NCBI RefSeq assembly: GCF_000720425.1
Contig: NZ_JOAJ01000008.1
Coordinates: 372,001 to 436,000, forward strand
Origin: Nocardia rhamnosiphila NBRC 108938
GTDB lineage: Bacteria; Actinomycetota; Actinomycetes; Mycobacteriales; Mycobacteriaceae
Length of the DNA stretch: 64,000 bases
Direction of reading: 5' to 3'
Both the position numbers and the translations under genes were made by a program. The notes under the pieces are model-generated. The model was given only the letters and a program-made list of their open reading frames with translations. It was not told the origin of the DNA and did not search any database. Below are positions 1 to 9,886 of the stretch, one piece after another; the first letter of the stretch is position 1; each line of letters opens with the position of its first letter.

Positions 1-570
1 TTCGTCGAGGACCACCGGACGGCCAACCATCGCCAACGCTAGCGCCTCGCCCCGGCCCCGCACCGCAGGACCGGACCCTTTGACCCAGTCGAAATCTGTC
101 GCGGCGAACTGTAACCCCTTCGTATACCGCCCGGGACGGGCGAACGGGTCGGGCCAATCGAGCACGGCGCGCAACCGGTCGGCGGGGATGTCCCGGGTCC
201 GGCCGAGCGGGCGGCGAATGTCCTGCTGGTGGACGAACAGATCGGCGAGACCGAGGCGGGGCCACCAGCGCGATACCGATCCGGGGGCCGCGGCGAATTC
301 CGCCAGTAGCTGCGCCGGTGCCCGCTGCGTTCCGATGGCGGCCATCGCGTTGTTGACACCGTCGATGGAGAAGCGATTGCGTACCGTGATCCCGGCGTAC
401 TCGGCCAGGGAGATGCTGTCGTAGCGCAGATGGGCCACCAGTTCCCGCACCCGCCAGCCGGTGCACAGGGTCGGCGCATCCCACTCCGCCTCGGACAGCT
501 CCCGCAGCAGGGCGGTCATCTCGGCGCGCTCGTCGGCGAGCATCCCCCGGATATCCATGTCGCACACCAT
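1..570 (-). CDS. maleylpyruvate isomerase-family (mycothiol-dependent type) protein, cut by window edge
   Basis: The minus-strand frame is open from 570 to the left edge, so the C-terminus is missing. The N-terminus (MVCDMDIRGMLADERAE) and the stretch LCTGWRVRELVAHL match the N-terminal four-helix domain of the TIGR03083/DinB-like mycothiol-dependent family. HQQDIRRP further on supplies another typical metal-ligand-type His. The family includes maleylpyruvate isomerases and thiol S-transferases; the substrate cannot be inferred. ATG at 570 has GGAG 12 bases upstream; ATG at 558 is in frame and also possible. It lies 39 bases downstream of the kinase gene on the same strand, so co-transcription is plausible. 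Confidence 0.75.
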   Translation of the reverse strand, partial: MVCDMDIRGMLADERAEMTALLRELSEAEWDAPTLCTGWRVRELVAHLRYDSISLAEYAGITVRNRFSIDGVNNAMAAIGTQRAPAQLLAEFAAAPGSVSRWWPRLGLADLFVHQQDIRRPLGRTRDIPADRLRAVLDWPDPFARPGRYTKGLQFAATDFDWVKGSGPAVRGRGEALALAMVGRPVVLDE

Positions 571-609
571 AACCCGGCCGGTCTCCGGTACCCCGGAGCC
601 GACCGGCCG

Positions 610-2184
610 TCAGCGGGTATCGCTGTCGATCAGCAGACTGCCGCCGGAGCTGATGATCCGCAGGGTCGGCGTACGGGTCTGGCCGCCGTAACTGAGGTTG
701 TTCACCCGCATATCCACCGAACCGTCGGGGTTGTTGCCCTTGTACGCCTCGATCCGGCTGAAATTCTGCACGGTGCGGGTCGACCAGTACTGCTGGAACT
801 CCTGCTGGCTGCCGTACACCTGCTGGGCGGCGGGGGTCAGCAGCGACCAGGACCCGGCGGGATCCAGATAGAACTGTTCGATCAACTGTCCGGCCTGCAC
901 CCATTCGACCGAGCCGGTGCTGGCCGTGGAACCGACCGTGGGACTGCTGGCGGCCGGGGTATCGGGGGAGTTCGAGACGGTGGCGCTGGTCGTGGTGTCC
1001 GCCTGTGCCGAACCGCTGTCACCCGAATCGGAGGAGTTGAAGAACAGCACCCCGCCGACGACCGCGGCCCCGGCGATACCGCCGATGACCACCGCGCGTT
1101 TGACTCCGCCGTTACCGCCCGATTTCCGCGCGACCGGCTGGGTGCTCGTGGGGGGATGGTTCGCCGGCCGGCGTGGCGGCCGTGACTCCTCCCCGTTGCG
1201 TCCCGCCGAGCGTGGTTCCGGCCGGCGCCGCGGCCGGGGCTCCTCGGCCGGGCCGCCGTAGCGGCCGGGGGCCGGCGATTCCATCGTGCTGACCGCGGCG
1301 CCGCCGTGGCCGTTGCCACCGTGGCCGTTGCGGTCGAAGGCTTCGCGCGCCGGTACGAAACCGCCGTGCTCGGCTGCCGCGTTCTCGAATCCGGCGAACC
1401 GGGACAGCGCTTCGCGGGCCTCGCGCATGGTCGGCCGGTCCCGTGGATCCGAGCTGAGCAGATCGAGCACGAAATCGGTGGCGGGACCCGCGTTCTGCGG
1501 TTCACTCACCTGGCCGTTGGCCGCCGCGTAGAGCACTTTGAGCGGATTACCGGACCCGAACGGCGGCTCACCCTCCAGCGCGTGGAAGAGCGTGGCGCCG
1601 AGTGCGAAAACGTCCGCGGCCGGGGTCGGATCGGCGCCGCGCGCCACCTCCGGCGCGAGATACGCGGCGGTTCCGCAGATCAGGCCGGTTTCGGTGAGCG
1701 TGACATCGCCGGTGGCCCGGGAGATACCGAAATCGGTGATCTTCACGGTGCCGTGATCGTCGAGCAGCACATTGCCGGGTTTCACATCGCGGTGCACGAT
1801 GCCGGCCTGGTGCGCCGCGATGAGCGCCGAGGCCACCTGCTCGCCGATCCGGGCGACTTGCGGTAGGGGTAGCGGTCCCTGCGCCGACAGCACCTGCGCC
1901 AGGCTGCGGGATTTCATGTACTCCATCACCAGGCACGGATCGCCGCCGTGCTCGGTGATGTCGAAGACCACGATGGCATTCGGATGCTGGAACCGGGCCG
2001 CGTTGCGGGCCTCCCGGGTCGCTCGCTGCCGGAGCACATCGCGCTCCGCGGGCGGCAGACTGGGTTTGATGTGGATCTGCTTGATCGCCACCGACCGTTG
2101 CAGACGCTCGTCGACGGCACGCCAGACCACGCCTGTGCCGCCGCTACCAATCTGCTCGACCAGGCGGTAGTGATCCGCGATCAA
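610..2184 (-). CDS. membrane-anchored Ser/Thr protein kinase (PknX-type)
   Basis: This is a eukaryotic-like kinase of 524 aa. The Gly loop GSGGTG is at about residues 13-18, the ATP-binding Lys is K35, the catalytic loop HRDVKPGN is near 131-138, and DFG is at 151-153 with an APE motif after it, so all catalytic residues are present. A Pro/Arg/Gly-rich linker follows, then one membrane segment (AVVIGGIAGAAVVGGVLFF) and an external C-terminal domain of about 110 aa. That is the usual one-pass receptor-kinase layout, and the ligand is unknown. The only recognised in-frame start near the domain is TTG at 2184. It lacks a close Shine-Dalgarno; the nearest GGAG is about 24 bases upstream. The exact start is therefore uncertain. 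Confidence 0.9.
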   Translation of the reverse strand: MIADHYRLVEQIGSGGTGVVWRAVDERLQRSVAIKQIHIKPSLPPAERDVLRQRATREARNAARFQHPNAIVVFDITEHGGDPCLVMEYMKSRSLAQVLSAQGPLPLPQVARIGEQVASALIAAHQAGIVHRDVKPGNVLLDDHGTVKITDFGISRATGDVTLTETGLICGTAAYLAPEVARGADPTPAADVFALGATLFHALEGEPPFGSGNPLKVLYAAANGQVSEPQNAGPATDFVLDLLSSDPRDRPTMREAREALSRFAGFENAAAEHGGFVPAREAFDRNGHGGNGHGGAAVSTMESPAPGRYGGPAEEPRPRRRPEPRSAGRNGEESRPPRRPANHPPTSTQPVARKSGGNGGVKRAVVIGGIAGAAVVGGVLFFNSSDSGDSGSAQADTTTSATVSNSPDTPAASSPTVGSTASTGSVEWVQAGQLIEQFYLDPAGSWSLLTPAAQQVYGSQQEFQQYWSTRTVQNFSRIEAYKGNNPDGSVDMRVNNLSYGGQTRTPTLRIISSGGSLLIDSDTR

Positions 2185-2462
2185 CTGACCGGTATCGATG
2201 GCGCCTACTCCGAACCTTCTCGAAATCGTGACATGCCGCGTCCTTGACCACTCACGCGTTCGGGACGAGTGTAGCGGGCACCTCGACCGCCCCAGTGGGT
2301 GATGTCACCTTAGCGGGCGGCCGCGGGTGGGTGCGCGCCGGCCGGAGGGTGGGCGTGGGCATCCGCCCGGGCGACCGGCGAACGCCGGGCTAACCGGTAA
2401 CGCCGCCACCTCCGGTCCGGTTGCGCGTGGACTGCGGATGGGTTCTGTCCGGCCGTACCTAC

Positions 2463-2468
2463 TAGGCT
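2463..2468 (+). promoter_or_regulatory. -10 box of leaderless priA promoter
   Basis: TAGGCT lies 7 bases before the GTG start at 2476 and no Shine-Dalgarno is present. This spacing fits transcription starting at the start codon. Confidence 0.55.
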
Positions 2469-2475
2469 GTTCCGA

Positions 2476-3207
2476 GTGAGTCTTGTGCTGCTGCCCGCTG
2501 TCGATGTCGCCAATGGAGAGGCCGTCCGCCTGGTACAGGGCGCGGCGGGCAGCGAAACCAGTTACGGTTCGCCCCGCGATGCGGCTCTGGCGTGGCAGGA
2601 GGACGGCGCCGAATGGGTCCATCTGGTCGATCTGGACGCCGCGTTCGGCCGTGGCTCCAACCGTGAACTGCTCGCCCGGGTGGTCGGCGAACTCGATGTC
2701 GCGGTCGAACTGTCCGGCGGAATCCGCGACGACGAATCGCTGAAGGCCGCGATGGCCACCGGTTGCGCCCGGGTCAACCTCGGCACCGCCGCCCTCGAGG
2801 ACCCGCAGTGGTGTGCACGGGCGATCGCGGAGTACGGCGAGCGGGTCGCGGTCGGGCTGGATGTGCAGAAGGTCGACGGGGAGTACCGGTTGCGCGGGCG
2901 CGGCTGGGTCAGCGACGGCGGCGACCTGTGGGAGGTGCTCGAACGCCTGGAACGCGACGGTTGCTCCCGGTATGTCGTCACCGATGTCACCAAGGACGGC
3001 ACTCTCACCGGACCGAACCTGGACCTGCTGCGCGAGGTGTGCATGGCCACCGACGCGCCGGTGATCGCCTCCGGCGGGGTGTCCGCCCTGGCCGACCTCA
3101 CCGCGATCGCCGACCTGGTGCCCGAGGGTGTGGAGGGAGCGATCGTGGGCAAGGCCCTGTACGCGGGCCGGTTCACCCTCCCCGAGGCGCTGGCCGCCGT
3201 CCGTTGA
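2476..3207 (+). CDS. priA: bifunctional HisA/TrpF isomerase PriA
   Basis: This (beta/alpha)8-barrel of 243 aa begins [21 protein letters not shown], the hallmark N-terminus of HisA/PriA. It has the phosphate-binding motifs SGGIRDDE and ASGGVSAL and the PriA-type [10 protein letters not shown] segment. HisA isomerises ProFAR to PRFAR in histidine synthesis. In actinobacteria lacking trpF the same enzyme also isomerises phosphoribosylanthranilate. The trp genes downstream contain no trpF, which supports the bifunctional assignment. The GTG start has no Shine-Dalgarno but is placed correctly for a leaderless message. It is first in a cluster with impA, hisF and hisI. Confidence 0.95.
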   Translation: MSLVLLPAVDVANGEAVRLVQGAAGSETSYGSPRDAALAWQEDGAEWVHLVDLDAAFGRGSNRELLARVVGELDVAVELSGGIRDDESLKAAMATGCARVNLGTAALEDPQWCARAIAEYGERVAVGLDVQKVDGEYRLRGRGWVSDGGDLWEVLERLERDGCSRYVVTDVTKDGTLTGPNLDLLREVCMATDAPVIASGGVSALADLTAIADLVPEGVEGAIVGKALYAGRFTLPEALAAVR

Positions 3208-3232
3208 ACCGCGACGACCGGGGGCCGAGACG

Positions 3233-4099
3233 ATGACCGGAACAGAGAGCGAACTGGCCACTCTGCTGACCACCGCCGCCGAAATCCTCGACGGGGTGAG
3301 CGGCCGTTTTCTCGAGGGCCGGGGCGCACCCAGTGCGGTGGCCAAGGGGTCGCGGGATTTCGCGACCGAACTCGATCTGGAACTCGAACGGACCATTTCC
3401 GCCCGGCTCGTCGACCGGACCGGGATCGAGGTGCACGGCGAGGAGTTCGGCGGGCCCGCGCTCACCAGCGGTACCGCGTGGGTGCTGGATCCCATCGACG
3501 GCACCTTCAACTATTCGAACGGGCACCCGCTCACCGGCACGCTGCTGGCGCTGGTCCGCGACGGGGAGCCGGTACTGGGCCTGGCATGGTTCCCGCCGCT
3601 GGGCCGCCGATACGCGGCGGTCGCGGGCGGTCCGCTGTTGCTCGACGGTAAACCGCAGCCGCCGCTGGCCCCCGCCGTGCTCGACGAGGCGATGATCGGG
3701 TTCGGGGCCTTCAATATCGAATCCACCGGACGGGTGCCGGGCCTGTTCCGGCATCGGGTCCTCGGCACATTGAGTGCCCTGTCCTCGCGGGTGCGGATGC
3801 ACGGGTCCACCGGTATCGACCTGGCCTTCACCGCCGAGGGCACGCTGGGCGGGGCGATCGTCTTCGGGCACCACCCGTGGGACAACGCGGCCGGTGCGCT
3901 CATGGTGCGGTGCGCGGGCGGTGTGGTCACCGATCTCGAGGGCGTGGACTGGACCATCGAATCCGGTTCGGTGCTGGCGGCCGCGCCGGGTGTGCACGCC
4001 GAGCTGCTGGATATGATCGCCGCGACCCGGGGCAGCGGGTACACCGCCGTCTCCGACCGGGTGGATACGGCCGGTCCGCGCGGCGAGGAGGAGAGATGA
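3233..4099 (+). CDS. impA: inositol monophosphatase-family protein, candidate histidinol-phosphatase (ImpA/HisN type)
   Basis: This is a 288-aa magnesium-dependent phosphatase of the FIG superfamily. It has the metal site HGEEFGG, motif [11 protein letters not shown], and motif [14 protein letters not shown] near the C-terminus. A gene of this family sits between hisA and hisF in mycobacteria (impA). In actinobacteria, related members supply histidinol-phosphate phosphatase, so its place inside the his cluster favours that activity, but inositol-1-phosphate is an equally valid substrate on sequence alone. The ATG at 3233 directly follows priA (25-base gap), and the gene ends 7 bases before hisF. 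Confidence 0.85.
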   Translation: MTGTESELATLLTTAAEILDGVSGRFLEGRGAPSAVAKGSRDFATELDLELERTISARLVDRTGIEVHGEEFGGPALTSGTAWVLDPIDGTFNYSNGHPLTGTLLALVRDGEPVLGLAWFPPLGRRYAAVAGGPLLLDGKPQPPLAPAVLDEAMIGFGAFNIESTGRVPGLFRHRVLGTLSALSSRVRMHGSTGIDLAFTAEGTLGGAIVFGHHPWDNAAGALMVRCAGGVVTDLEGVDWTIESGSVLAAAPGVHAELLDMIAATRGSGYTAVSDRVDTAGPRGEEER

Positions 4100-4106
4100 G
4101 GAATCC

Positions 4107-4877
4107 ATGCTTGCTACTCGGGTGATTCCTTGCCTGGACGTCGATTCCGGGCGTGTGGTCAAGGGGGTGAACTTCCAGAACCTGCGGGATGCCGGTGACC
4201 CGGTCGAACTGGCGGCGGCCTACGACGCCCAGGGCGCCGACGAACTCACCTTCCTCGATGTCACCGCCTCCAGTGGCGACCGCGGCACCATGCTCGACGT
4301 GGTGACCCGCACCGCCGAACAGATCTTCATTCCGCTCACCGTCGGCGGCGGGGTCCGCACCGTCGAGGATGTGGACCGGCTGCTGCGCGCGGGAGCCGAC
4401 AAGGTCTCGGTGAACACCGCCGCCATCGCGCGACCCGAGGTGCTGCACGAGATGTCGCAGCGATTCGGGTCGCAGTGCATCGTGCTGTCGGTGGACGCCC
4501 GGACCGTGCCCGACGGAGAGCCGGCCACCCCTTCGGGCTGGGAGGTCACCACACACGGCGGACGGCGCGGCACCGGAATCGACGCGGTCGAATGGGCGAT
4601 TCGCGGCGCCGAACTCGGGGTGGGGGAGATCCTGCTCAATTCGATGGATGCCGACGGCACCAAGGCCGGTTTCGATCTGCGGATGATCGGCGCGGTGCGG
4701 GCGGCGGTCTCGATCCCGGTCATCGCCTCCGGTGGCGCCGGTGCGGTGGAGCATTTCGCCCCGGCCGTGCAGGCCGGTGCGGACGCCGTGCTCGCCGCGA
4801 GCGTGTTCCACTTCGGCGATCTGACCATCCCGCAGGTCAAGGACGCCATGCGGGCCGCGGATCTGGTGGTGCGGTGA
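4107..4877 (+). CDS. hisF: imidazole glycerol phosphate synthase cyclase subunit HisF
   Basis: This 256-aa barrel begins [20 protein letters not shown] and contains the catalytic-Asp contexts CLDVD and LNSMDADGT plus the phosphate loops VGGGVRTV and [10 protein letters not shown]. HisF uses ammonia from the HisH glutaminase to turn PRFAR into imidazole glycerol phosphate and AICAR. HisH is not encoded in this window. The stop codon overlaps the hisI start by one base (TGATG), so the two are translationally coupled. Confidence 0.98.
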   Translation: MLATRVIPCLDVDSGRVVKGVNFQNLRDAGDPVELAAAYDAQGADELTFLDVTASSGDRGTMLDVVTRTAEQIFIPLTVGGGVRTVEDVDRLLRAGADKVSVNTAAIARPEVLHEMSQRFGSQCIVLSVDARTVPDGEPATPSGWEVTTHGGRRGTGIDAVEWAIRGAELGVGEILLNSMDADGTKAGFDLRMIGAVRAAVSIPVIASGGAGAVEHFAPAVQAGADAVLAASVFHFGDLTIPQVKDAMRAADLVVR

Positions 4878-5227
4878 TGGACCAGATCCTCGATCCGGCG
4901 ATCGCCGCCCGACTCGCGCGCAACGAGGCCGGGCTGGTGGCCGCTGTCGCGCAGGAACGCGGCACCGGCCAGGTGCTGATGATGGCCTGGATGGACGACC
5001 AGGCGCTGGCGCGCACCCTGGCCACCCGCCGTGCCACCTACTACTCACGGTCCCGGCAGCAGTACTGGGTGAAGGGCGAGACCTCCGGGCACACCCAGTA
5101 CGTACACGAGGTGCGGCTGGACTGTGACGGCGACACCGTGCTGCTGATCGTCGACCAGGAGGGCGCGGCCTGCCATACCGGTACCCATACGTGCTTCGAC
5201 ACCGATGTACTGCTGGCCGGAGAGTAG
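4877..5227 (+). CDS. hisI: phosphoribosyl-AMP cyclohydrolase HisI
   Basis: This is a 116-aa cyclohydrolase containing only the PRA-CH domain. No HisE pyrophosphohydrolase domain is fused, as is usual in mycolata. It shows the metal-binding pattern [10 protein letters not shown] followed by [10 protein letters not shown], and the [15 protein letters not shown] segment. It opens the purine ring of phosphoribosyl-AMP in histidine synthesis. The ATG overlaps the hisF stop by one base. The gene ends 9 bases from the convergent MarR gene. Confidence 0.97.
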   Translation: MDQILDPAIAARLARNEAGLVAAVAQERGTGQVLMMAWMDDQALARTLATRRATYYSRSRQQYWVKGETSGHTQYVHEVRLDCDGDTVLLIVDQEGAACHTGTHTCFDTDVLLAGE

Positions 5228-5236
5228 GCCGGCGGG

Positions 5237-5725
5237 TCAGCGCCGCGAATCCGAGGCGGTGGGCCGACCGGACCCCAGTACCGTCCCCAGATGGGTGGTG
5301 AGGGTTTCGCCCAGGTCGGCCAGGGCCGCGGTCTGTTCGGCGTCCAGGCCCTCGAACACCAACCGGTGCACGACGTCCATATAGCCGGGCGCTGCTTCCA
5401 CGACCTTCTGATGGCCCTCGTCGGTGAGCAGCGCCAGTACCCCGCGCCGCCCGGTGGCCGCCGTGCGGGTCGCCCACCCCATGCGCTCGAGCTTGGACAC
5501 CACATGCGACAGCCTGGATAGCGATGAGTTAGCTCTCTGTGCGAGCTCGCTCATCTGCAGCCGCCGGTCCGGCGCCTCCGAGAGCAGGGTGAGCACCCAG
5601 TACTCGAAATGAGTGACACCGGATTCCCGCTGTAGGTCGGTGTCCAGAGCCCCCGGCAGACGGTTCAACAGTGCCACCACCGCGCGCCAGGCGCGTCCTT
5701 CGACCGGGTTCAGCCAATCCGTCAC
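5237..5725 (-). CDS. MarR-family transcriptional regulator
   Basis: This 162-aa winged-helix regulator has an N-terminal dimer helix (WRAVVALLNRLPGALDTDL), a recognition region (MSELAQRANSSLSRLSHVVS) and the wing around RTAATGRRGVLALLTDEG. The GTG at 5725 is chosen because AAGG lies 9 bases upstream and the domain begins just after it; a longer frame to 5839 looks non-coding. It may sense phenolic or oxidising compounds, as family members do, but no ligand can be named. It is convergent with hisI and lies downstream of the peroxiredoxin gene on the same strand. Confidence 0.88.
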   Translation of the reverse strand: MTDWLNPVEGRAWRAVVALLNRLPGALDTDLQRESGVTHFEYWVLTLLSEAPDRRLQMSELAQRANSSLSRLSHVVSKLERMGWATRTAATGRRGVLALLTDEGHQKVVEAAPGYMDVVHRLVFEGLDAEQTAALADLGETLTTHLGTVLGSGRPTASDSRR

Positions 5726-5868
5726 TTGTCCGCCTTCTCTCCACCCCGGCGACGATTGCGGCAGTGGTCGCTCGGCTATGGAGAGTTTGCCACGACTTCG
5801 CTCGGTCGTGTGGCATCTCGGAAACGAAGGTGAGTTCATTCACAGGGTCCACGCGGCCCCGCGGCGGA

Positions 5869-6333
5869 TCAGGCGGCGGTGCGGCCGCGGAGGAACTCCA
5901 GCGCCTTGTCGGCGTGCACATTCGCGCGTAGTTCACTACTGATCACGGTCAGGATCCGGCGGTCGGTACCGATCACGAAGGTATGTCGCTTCACCGGCAT
6001 CAGCTTGCCCAGCAGGCCGCGCTTGACTCCGTATTCCTCGGCGACCGTGCCGTCGGCGTCGGAGAGCAGCGGATATTCCAGCCGCTGCGCTCCCGCGAAC
6101 CCGGCCTGCACGTCCACCGCGTCGGCACTGATCCCGGCGCAACCGGCGCCGAGCGCGGCGAATTCGGCGGTGAGATCACGGAAATGGCAGGCCTCGGCGG
6201 TGCATACCGGAGTGTTCGCGGCGGGGTAGAAGAACAGGACGAGTGGCCCGCCCGCCAGCAGGGAGTCCAGGGAGCGGAGCGTACCGCTCTGATCCGGGAG
6301 TTCGAACGAGGGCGCGAGCGAGCCGATCTTCAT
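5869..6333 (-). CDS. bcpB: thiol peroxiredoxin, Bcp/PrxQ type
   Basis: This is a 154-aa AhpC/TSA-fold peroxidase. The peroxidatic Cys is C44 in [10 protein letters not shown] and a likely resolving Cys is C49 five residues later, the PrxQ arrangement. The ends [17 protein letters not shown] and LEFLRG are typical. It reduces peroxides using thioredoxin-like partners in the cytoplasm. The M. tuberculosis orthologue bcpB (Rv1608c) also lies divergently beside trpE, so synteny supports the name. The ATG at 6333 is chosen because the family's N-terminal strand starts there. Confidence 0.92.
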   Translation of the reverse strand: MKIGSLAPSFELPDQSGTLRSLDSLLAGGPLVLFFYPAANTPVCTAEACHFRDLTAEFAALGAGCAGISADAVDVQAGFAGAQRLEYPLLSDADGTVAEEYGVKRGLLGKLMPVKRHTFVIGTDRRILTVISSELRANVHADKALEFLRGRTAA

Positions 6334-6411
6334 ACCCGGACAGTACCTGTGACGGCGGGTCGCGCGGGGTGCGTCGTGACGCCTCGGAACGGAACTGGAA
6401 TGATAGGGCAA

Positions 6412-8010
6412 ATGCACGGCGCGCCCACTCCCGCGACTACCTCCCGCGAACGATTCCTCGAACTCGCCGCCGAACACCGGGTCGTTCCCGTGACCCGGAA
6501 GGTGCTGGCGGATTCGGAGACTCCGCTGTCGGCCTACCGCAAACTGGCCGGCGACCGCGCGGGCACTTTCCTGTTCGAATCCGCGGAGACCGGCCGATCG
6601 TGGTCGCGCTGGTCGTTCATCGGCGCGGGCAGCCCGTCCGCGCTCACCGTCGTGGACGGCGACGCCACCTGGCTCGGCACCACTCCGGCGGGTGCGCCCT
6701 CGGGCGGCGATCCGCTCGCGGCGCTGCACGAGACCCTGGAACTGCTGCGCACCGAACGGCTGCCCGGGCTGCCGCCGCTCACCGGCGGCATGGTCGGTTA
6801 CCTCGGCTACGACGCGGTACGCCGGATGGAACGGCTGCCCGAGCACGCGCTCGACGATCTGCGACTGCCGGAGATGGTGCTGCTGCTGGCCACGGACCTG
6901 GCCGCGTTCGATCATCACGAGGGCGCGATCACCCTGATCGCCAATGCGGTGAACTGGGACGGCACCTCCGAGAACGTCGACGCGGCCTACGACGACGCCG
7001 TCGCCCGGCTCGACCGGATGACCGCCGCGCTCGGCGCGCCCGCCCCCTCCACGGTCTCGGTGTTCGATCAGCCCGAACCGCAGTTCCGGCGGGCCCGGAC
7101 CCCGAACGAGTTCGGTGCCGGTGTGCGTCGCCTGGTCTCCGAGATCGAGGCCGGCGAGGCATTCCAGGTGGTGCTGTCGCAGCGCTTCGAGATGGATTAC
7201 GGCGGCGCGCCGATCGATCTGTACCGGATGCTGCGCGCGGCCAACCCGAGCCCCTACATGTTCCTGCTGCACATTCCGGATGGGGACGGTAACACCGCGT
7301 TCTCCATCGTCGGGTCCAGCCCGGAGGCGCTGGTGGCGGTGCAGGACGGGGTCGCGACCACGCATCCGATCGCGGGGACCCGGTGGCGCGGCGCCACCGA
7401 GGAGGACGATCTGCTGCTCGAGAAAGGTCTGCTGGCCGACGAGAAGGAGAACGCCGAACATCTCATGCTGGTCGATCTCGGCCGTAACGATCTCGGCCGG
7501 GTGTGTGTCCCCGGGACGGTGCGGGTCACCGAATACCGGCACGTCGAGCGGTACAGCCATGTGATGCACCTGGTCTCCACGGTCACCGGGCGGCTCGCCC
7601 CGGGCAAGATCGCCCTGGACGCGGTGCGCGCGTGTTTCCCGGCGGGCACGCTCTCCGGGGCGCCCAAGGTCCGCGCGATGCAGTTGATCGAAGAACTCGA
7701 GCCCACCCGGCGCGGTGTGTACGGCGGGGTGGTCGGCTACCTCGATTTCGCCGGCGACGCCGATACCGCGATCGCCATCCGTACCGCGCTGCTCAAGGAC
7801 GGGATCGCCTACGTGCAGGCCGGCGCCGGTGTGGTGGCCGACTCCGAGGCCGAGTACGAGGACACCGAATCCCGTAACAAGGCGATGGCCGTCCTGCGCG
7901 CGGTCGCCGCCGCCGGAACGGTGCGTGCCTTCGACGAGGGCACCGACGCCGACCCGCGCCGGGACGGGGATCGCGCATCCGCCGCCTCGGTGCCCGGCGG
8001 CGGCGTATGA
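6412..8010 (+). CDS. trpE: anthranilate synthase component I TrpE
   Basis: This 532-aa chorismate-utilising enzyme has the N-terminal tryptophan-feedback domain ([22 protein letters not shown]) and a C-terminal catalytic domain with [34 protein letters not shown] and [12 protein letters not shown]. It makes anthranilate from chorismate with the TrpG glutaminase, which is not encoded here. ATG at 6412 is preferred over ATG 6400 because the family N-terminus aligns there and AGGG precedes it. The stop overlaps the next gene in ATGA. I saw no Trp-codon leader upstream; the gap to the divergent bcp gene is only 78 bases. Confidence 0.97.
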   Translation: MHGAPTPATTSRERFLELAAEHRVVPVTRKVLADSETPLSAYRKLAGDRAGTFLFESAETGRSWSRWSFIGAGSPSALTVVDGDATWLGTTPAGAPSGGDPLAALHETLELLRTERLPGLPPLTGGMVGYLGYDAVRRMERLPEHALDDLRLPEMVLLLATDLAAFDHHEGAITLIANAVNWDGTSENVDAAYDDAVARLDRMTAALGAPAPSTVSVFDQPEPQFRRARTPNEFGAGVRRLVSEIEAGEAFQVVLSQRFEMDYGGAPIDLYRMLRAANPSPYMFLLHIPDGDGNTAFSIVGSSPEALVAVQDGVATTHPIAGTRWRGATEEDDLLLEKGLLADEKENAEHLMLVDLGRNDLGRVCVPGTVRVTEYRHVERYSHVMHLVSTVTGRLAPGKIALDAVRACFPAGTLSGAPKVRAMQLIEELEPTRRGVYGGVVGYLDFAGDADTAIAIRTALLKDGIAYVQAGAGVVADSEAEYEDTESRNKAMAVLRAVAAAGTVRAFDEGTDADPRRDGDRASAASVPGGGV

Positions 8011-8918
8011 CGGCGCCCGGCGATCCGGCCGCCGGCCCCGGGTCCGGCGACACCCGCGGAGCCGCCCCGGGTGGTGCCGATTCCGGCGCGACCCGGCCGC
8101 GGTCCGTCGACTGGGGCGACGAGGAACTGCCCGCCGCCACGCCGGCCGGGCCCGCCCCGGGCAGCCGGTACCCGGTGCCCGCGATCGGGTTGCTCGCCGT
8201 GGCCGCGGCCGCGCTGTGGGGGTCCTCGCGACTGACCTGGGTCACCGTCACGTCGGCGGACGGGCTCACCGAGCCGCGCACCGACGCACTGAACGGCGGT
8301 GTCTGGTTCGGCGCGCTGACACCGCTGGCGCTGGTGCTGCTGGCCGCGATCGCGGCGGTCCTGGCGACCCGTGGGTGGGTGCGCCGGCTGGTGGGAGTTC
8401 TGGTGGCGTTGATCGCCGCGGTGACCGCCGTTCCGGCACTGGCCCTGATCACCGGGTCCGGGGCCACGGAGCAACGGGCGGCGGCGCTGGCCGAACTGCC
8501 CGGCCGGGCCCAGGTACAGGAGCTGGTGACGGCACCGGGTGCCGCCGTGCTCGCGCTGGCCGGGGCGGTGGCGGCGTTCGGCGCCGGACTGCTGCTGGCC
8601 CGGATGCCGGCCGGGGCGAAACAGCTCTCCGGCAAATATGACGCCCCCGCCACCCGCAAGGCCGCGGCGACGCGGGCGGTCCAGGAGGGTACGGCGGGCG
8701 GCCCGCTGCCGGAACGGGTGCTGTGGGACGCCCTCGATGCCGGTGCCGACCCGACCGATCCCGCGGACACGGAGCCGGCGGCGCCGGGCGACACACCGAA
8801 CACGCGCGCTACCCATTCCGAGGCCTCGGGAAACATTCCCGAGGGGTCCGGAGACGGCGAGAACCGGCCGGGTACGGCCGGAAAAGCGGATTCGAAGGAA
8901 TCCGGTGACGTCCCTTAG
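8007..8918 (+). CDS. trp-region conserved membrane protein (TIGR02234 family)
   Basis: This is a 303-aa protein with about four predicted membrane helices (near residues 55-80, 95-120, 122-148 and 175-200). They are flanked by an Ala/Pro/Gly-rich N-terminus and a long acidic, disordered C-terminal tail. Family TIGR02234 occurs only in actinobacterial tryptophan regions between trpE and trpC (Rv1610 position); its role is unknown. The 4-base overlap with trpE argues for coupled expression. The tail of about 100 aa looks like low-complexity drift. Confidence 0.88.
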   Translation: MTAPGDPAAGPGSGDTRGAAPGGADSGATRPRSVDWGDEELPAATPAGPAPGSRYPVPAIGLLAVAAAALWGSSRLTWVTVTSADGLTEPRTDALNGGVWFGALTPLALVLLAAIAAVLATRGWVRRLVGVLVALIAAVTAVPALALITGSGATEQRAAALAELPGRAQVQELVTAPGAAVLALAGAVAAFGAGLLLARMPAGAKQLSGKYDAPATRKAAATRAVQEGTAGGPLPERVLWDALDAGADPTDPADTEPAAPGDTPNTRATHSEASGNIPEGSGDGENRPGTAGKADSKESGDVP

Positions 8919-8925
8919 CAGGTCG

Positions 8926-8952
8926 GCCGGGGCGGTGTGACCCGCCCCCGGC
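8926..8952 (+). terminator. GC-rich hairpin after the trpE pair
   Basis: GCCGGGGCGG pairs with CCGCCCCCGGC (one bulged base) just after the stop at 8918. There is no T-run, so termination is only suggested. It would separate trpE-TIGR02234 from trpCBA. Confidence 0.4.
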
Positions 8953-9061
8953 GTCACGGCGTCGCGCGCTTCCATTTACTCTTGTTCAGCATCGGTGAGA
9001 CATCGCCTGGGGGAATCCTGCAGGCAATAACTCGCGTCTCCCCAGAAAGGATTCGAGCCAG

Positions 9062-9886
9062 ATGACGGTACTCGACTCGATTCTCGACGGGGTCCGCTCG
9101 GATGTAGCCGCTCGGGAAGCGGTGCTGGACTTCCCGGCAGTGAAGGCAGCGGCCGCCGCCGCGGCCCCGCCGCTCGATGCGAAGGCCGCCCTTCTCGAAG
9201 ACGGTATCGGCGTGATCGCCGAGGTGAAGCGGGCCAGTCCCTCCAAAGGGGCACTCGCCGAGATCATCGATCCGGCCAGTCTCGCCAAGGCCTACGAGGA
9301 CGGTGGGGCGCGCGTGATCAGCGTGCTGACCGAGGGCCGCCGGTTCCACGGATCGCTCGACGATCTGGACGCGGTCCGGGCCAGCGTGAACATTCCGGTG
9401 CTGCGCAAGGATTTCGTCGTCGGGCCCTACCAGATCCACGAGGCCCGGGCGCACGGCGCCGATGTGATCCTGCTGATCGTCGCGGCGCTGGAGCAGGACA
9501 CTCTGGCCTCGCTCATCGACCGCACCGAATCGCTCGGGATGACCGCGCTGGTCGAGGTGCACACCGAGGAAGAGGCCGATCGGGCGCTCACCGCGGGCGC
9601 CACGGTCATCGGGGTCAACGCCCGGAACCTCAAAACTCTCGAGGTCGATCGGGACTGCTTCTCCCGGATCGCCCCGGGCCTGCCCACCGAGGTCATCCGG
9701 ATCGCCGAATCCGGGGTCCGCGGCACCGCCGATCTGCTCGCCTACGCCGGTGCCGGTGCCGGCGCGGACGCGGTACTGGTCGGCGAGGGGCTGGTCACCA
9801 GTGGCGACCCGCGCGCGGCGGTATCCGAACTGGTCACCGCGGGCACGCATCCGTCCTGCCCCAAACCGGCCCGGCGGGGGCGATGA
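9062..9886 (+). CDS. trpC: indole-3-glycerol phosphate synthase TrpC
   Basis: This 274-aa barrel carries the IGPS signatures: [12 protein letters not shown] near the N-terminus, the catalytic Lys in [30 protein letters not shown] and IAESGVRG. It is monofunctional, with no TrpF domain. It closes CdRP to indole glycerol phosphate. AAGGA lies about 10 bases before the ATG. It overlaps trpB by 4 bases and heads a tight trpCBA unit; the 143-base gap upstream probably holds its promoter. Confidence 0.97.
   Translation: MTVLDSILDGVRSDVAAREAVLDFPAVKAAAAAAAPPLDAKAALLEDGIGVIAEVKRASPSKGALAEIIDPASLAKAYEDGGARVISVLTEGRRFHGSLDDLDAVRASVNIPVLRKDFVVGPYQIHEARAHGADVILLIVAALEQDTLASLIDRTESLGMTALVEVHTEEEADRALTAGATVIGVNARNLKTLEVDRDCFSRIAPGLPTEVIRIAESGVRGTADLLAYAGAGAGADAVLVGEGLVTSGDPRAAVSELVTAGTHPSCPKPARRGR

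Noticed and set aside
6334..6411. Tryptophan attenuator before trpE
   Set aside because: The gap is 78 bases and I found no frame with tandem TGG codons or alternative hairpins.
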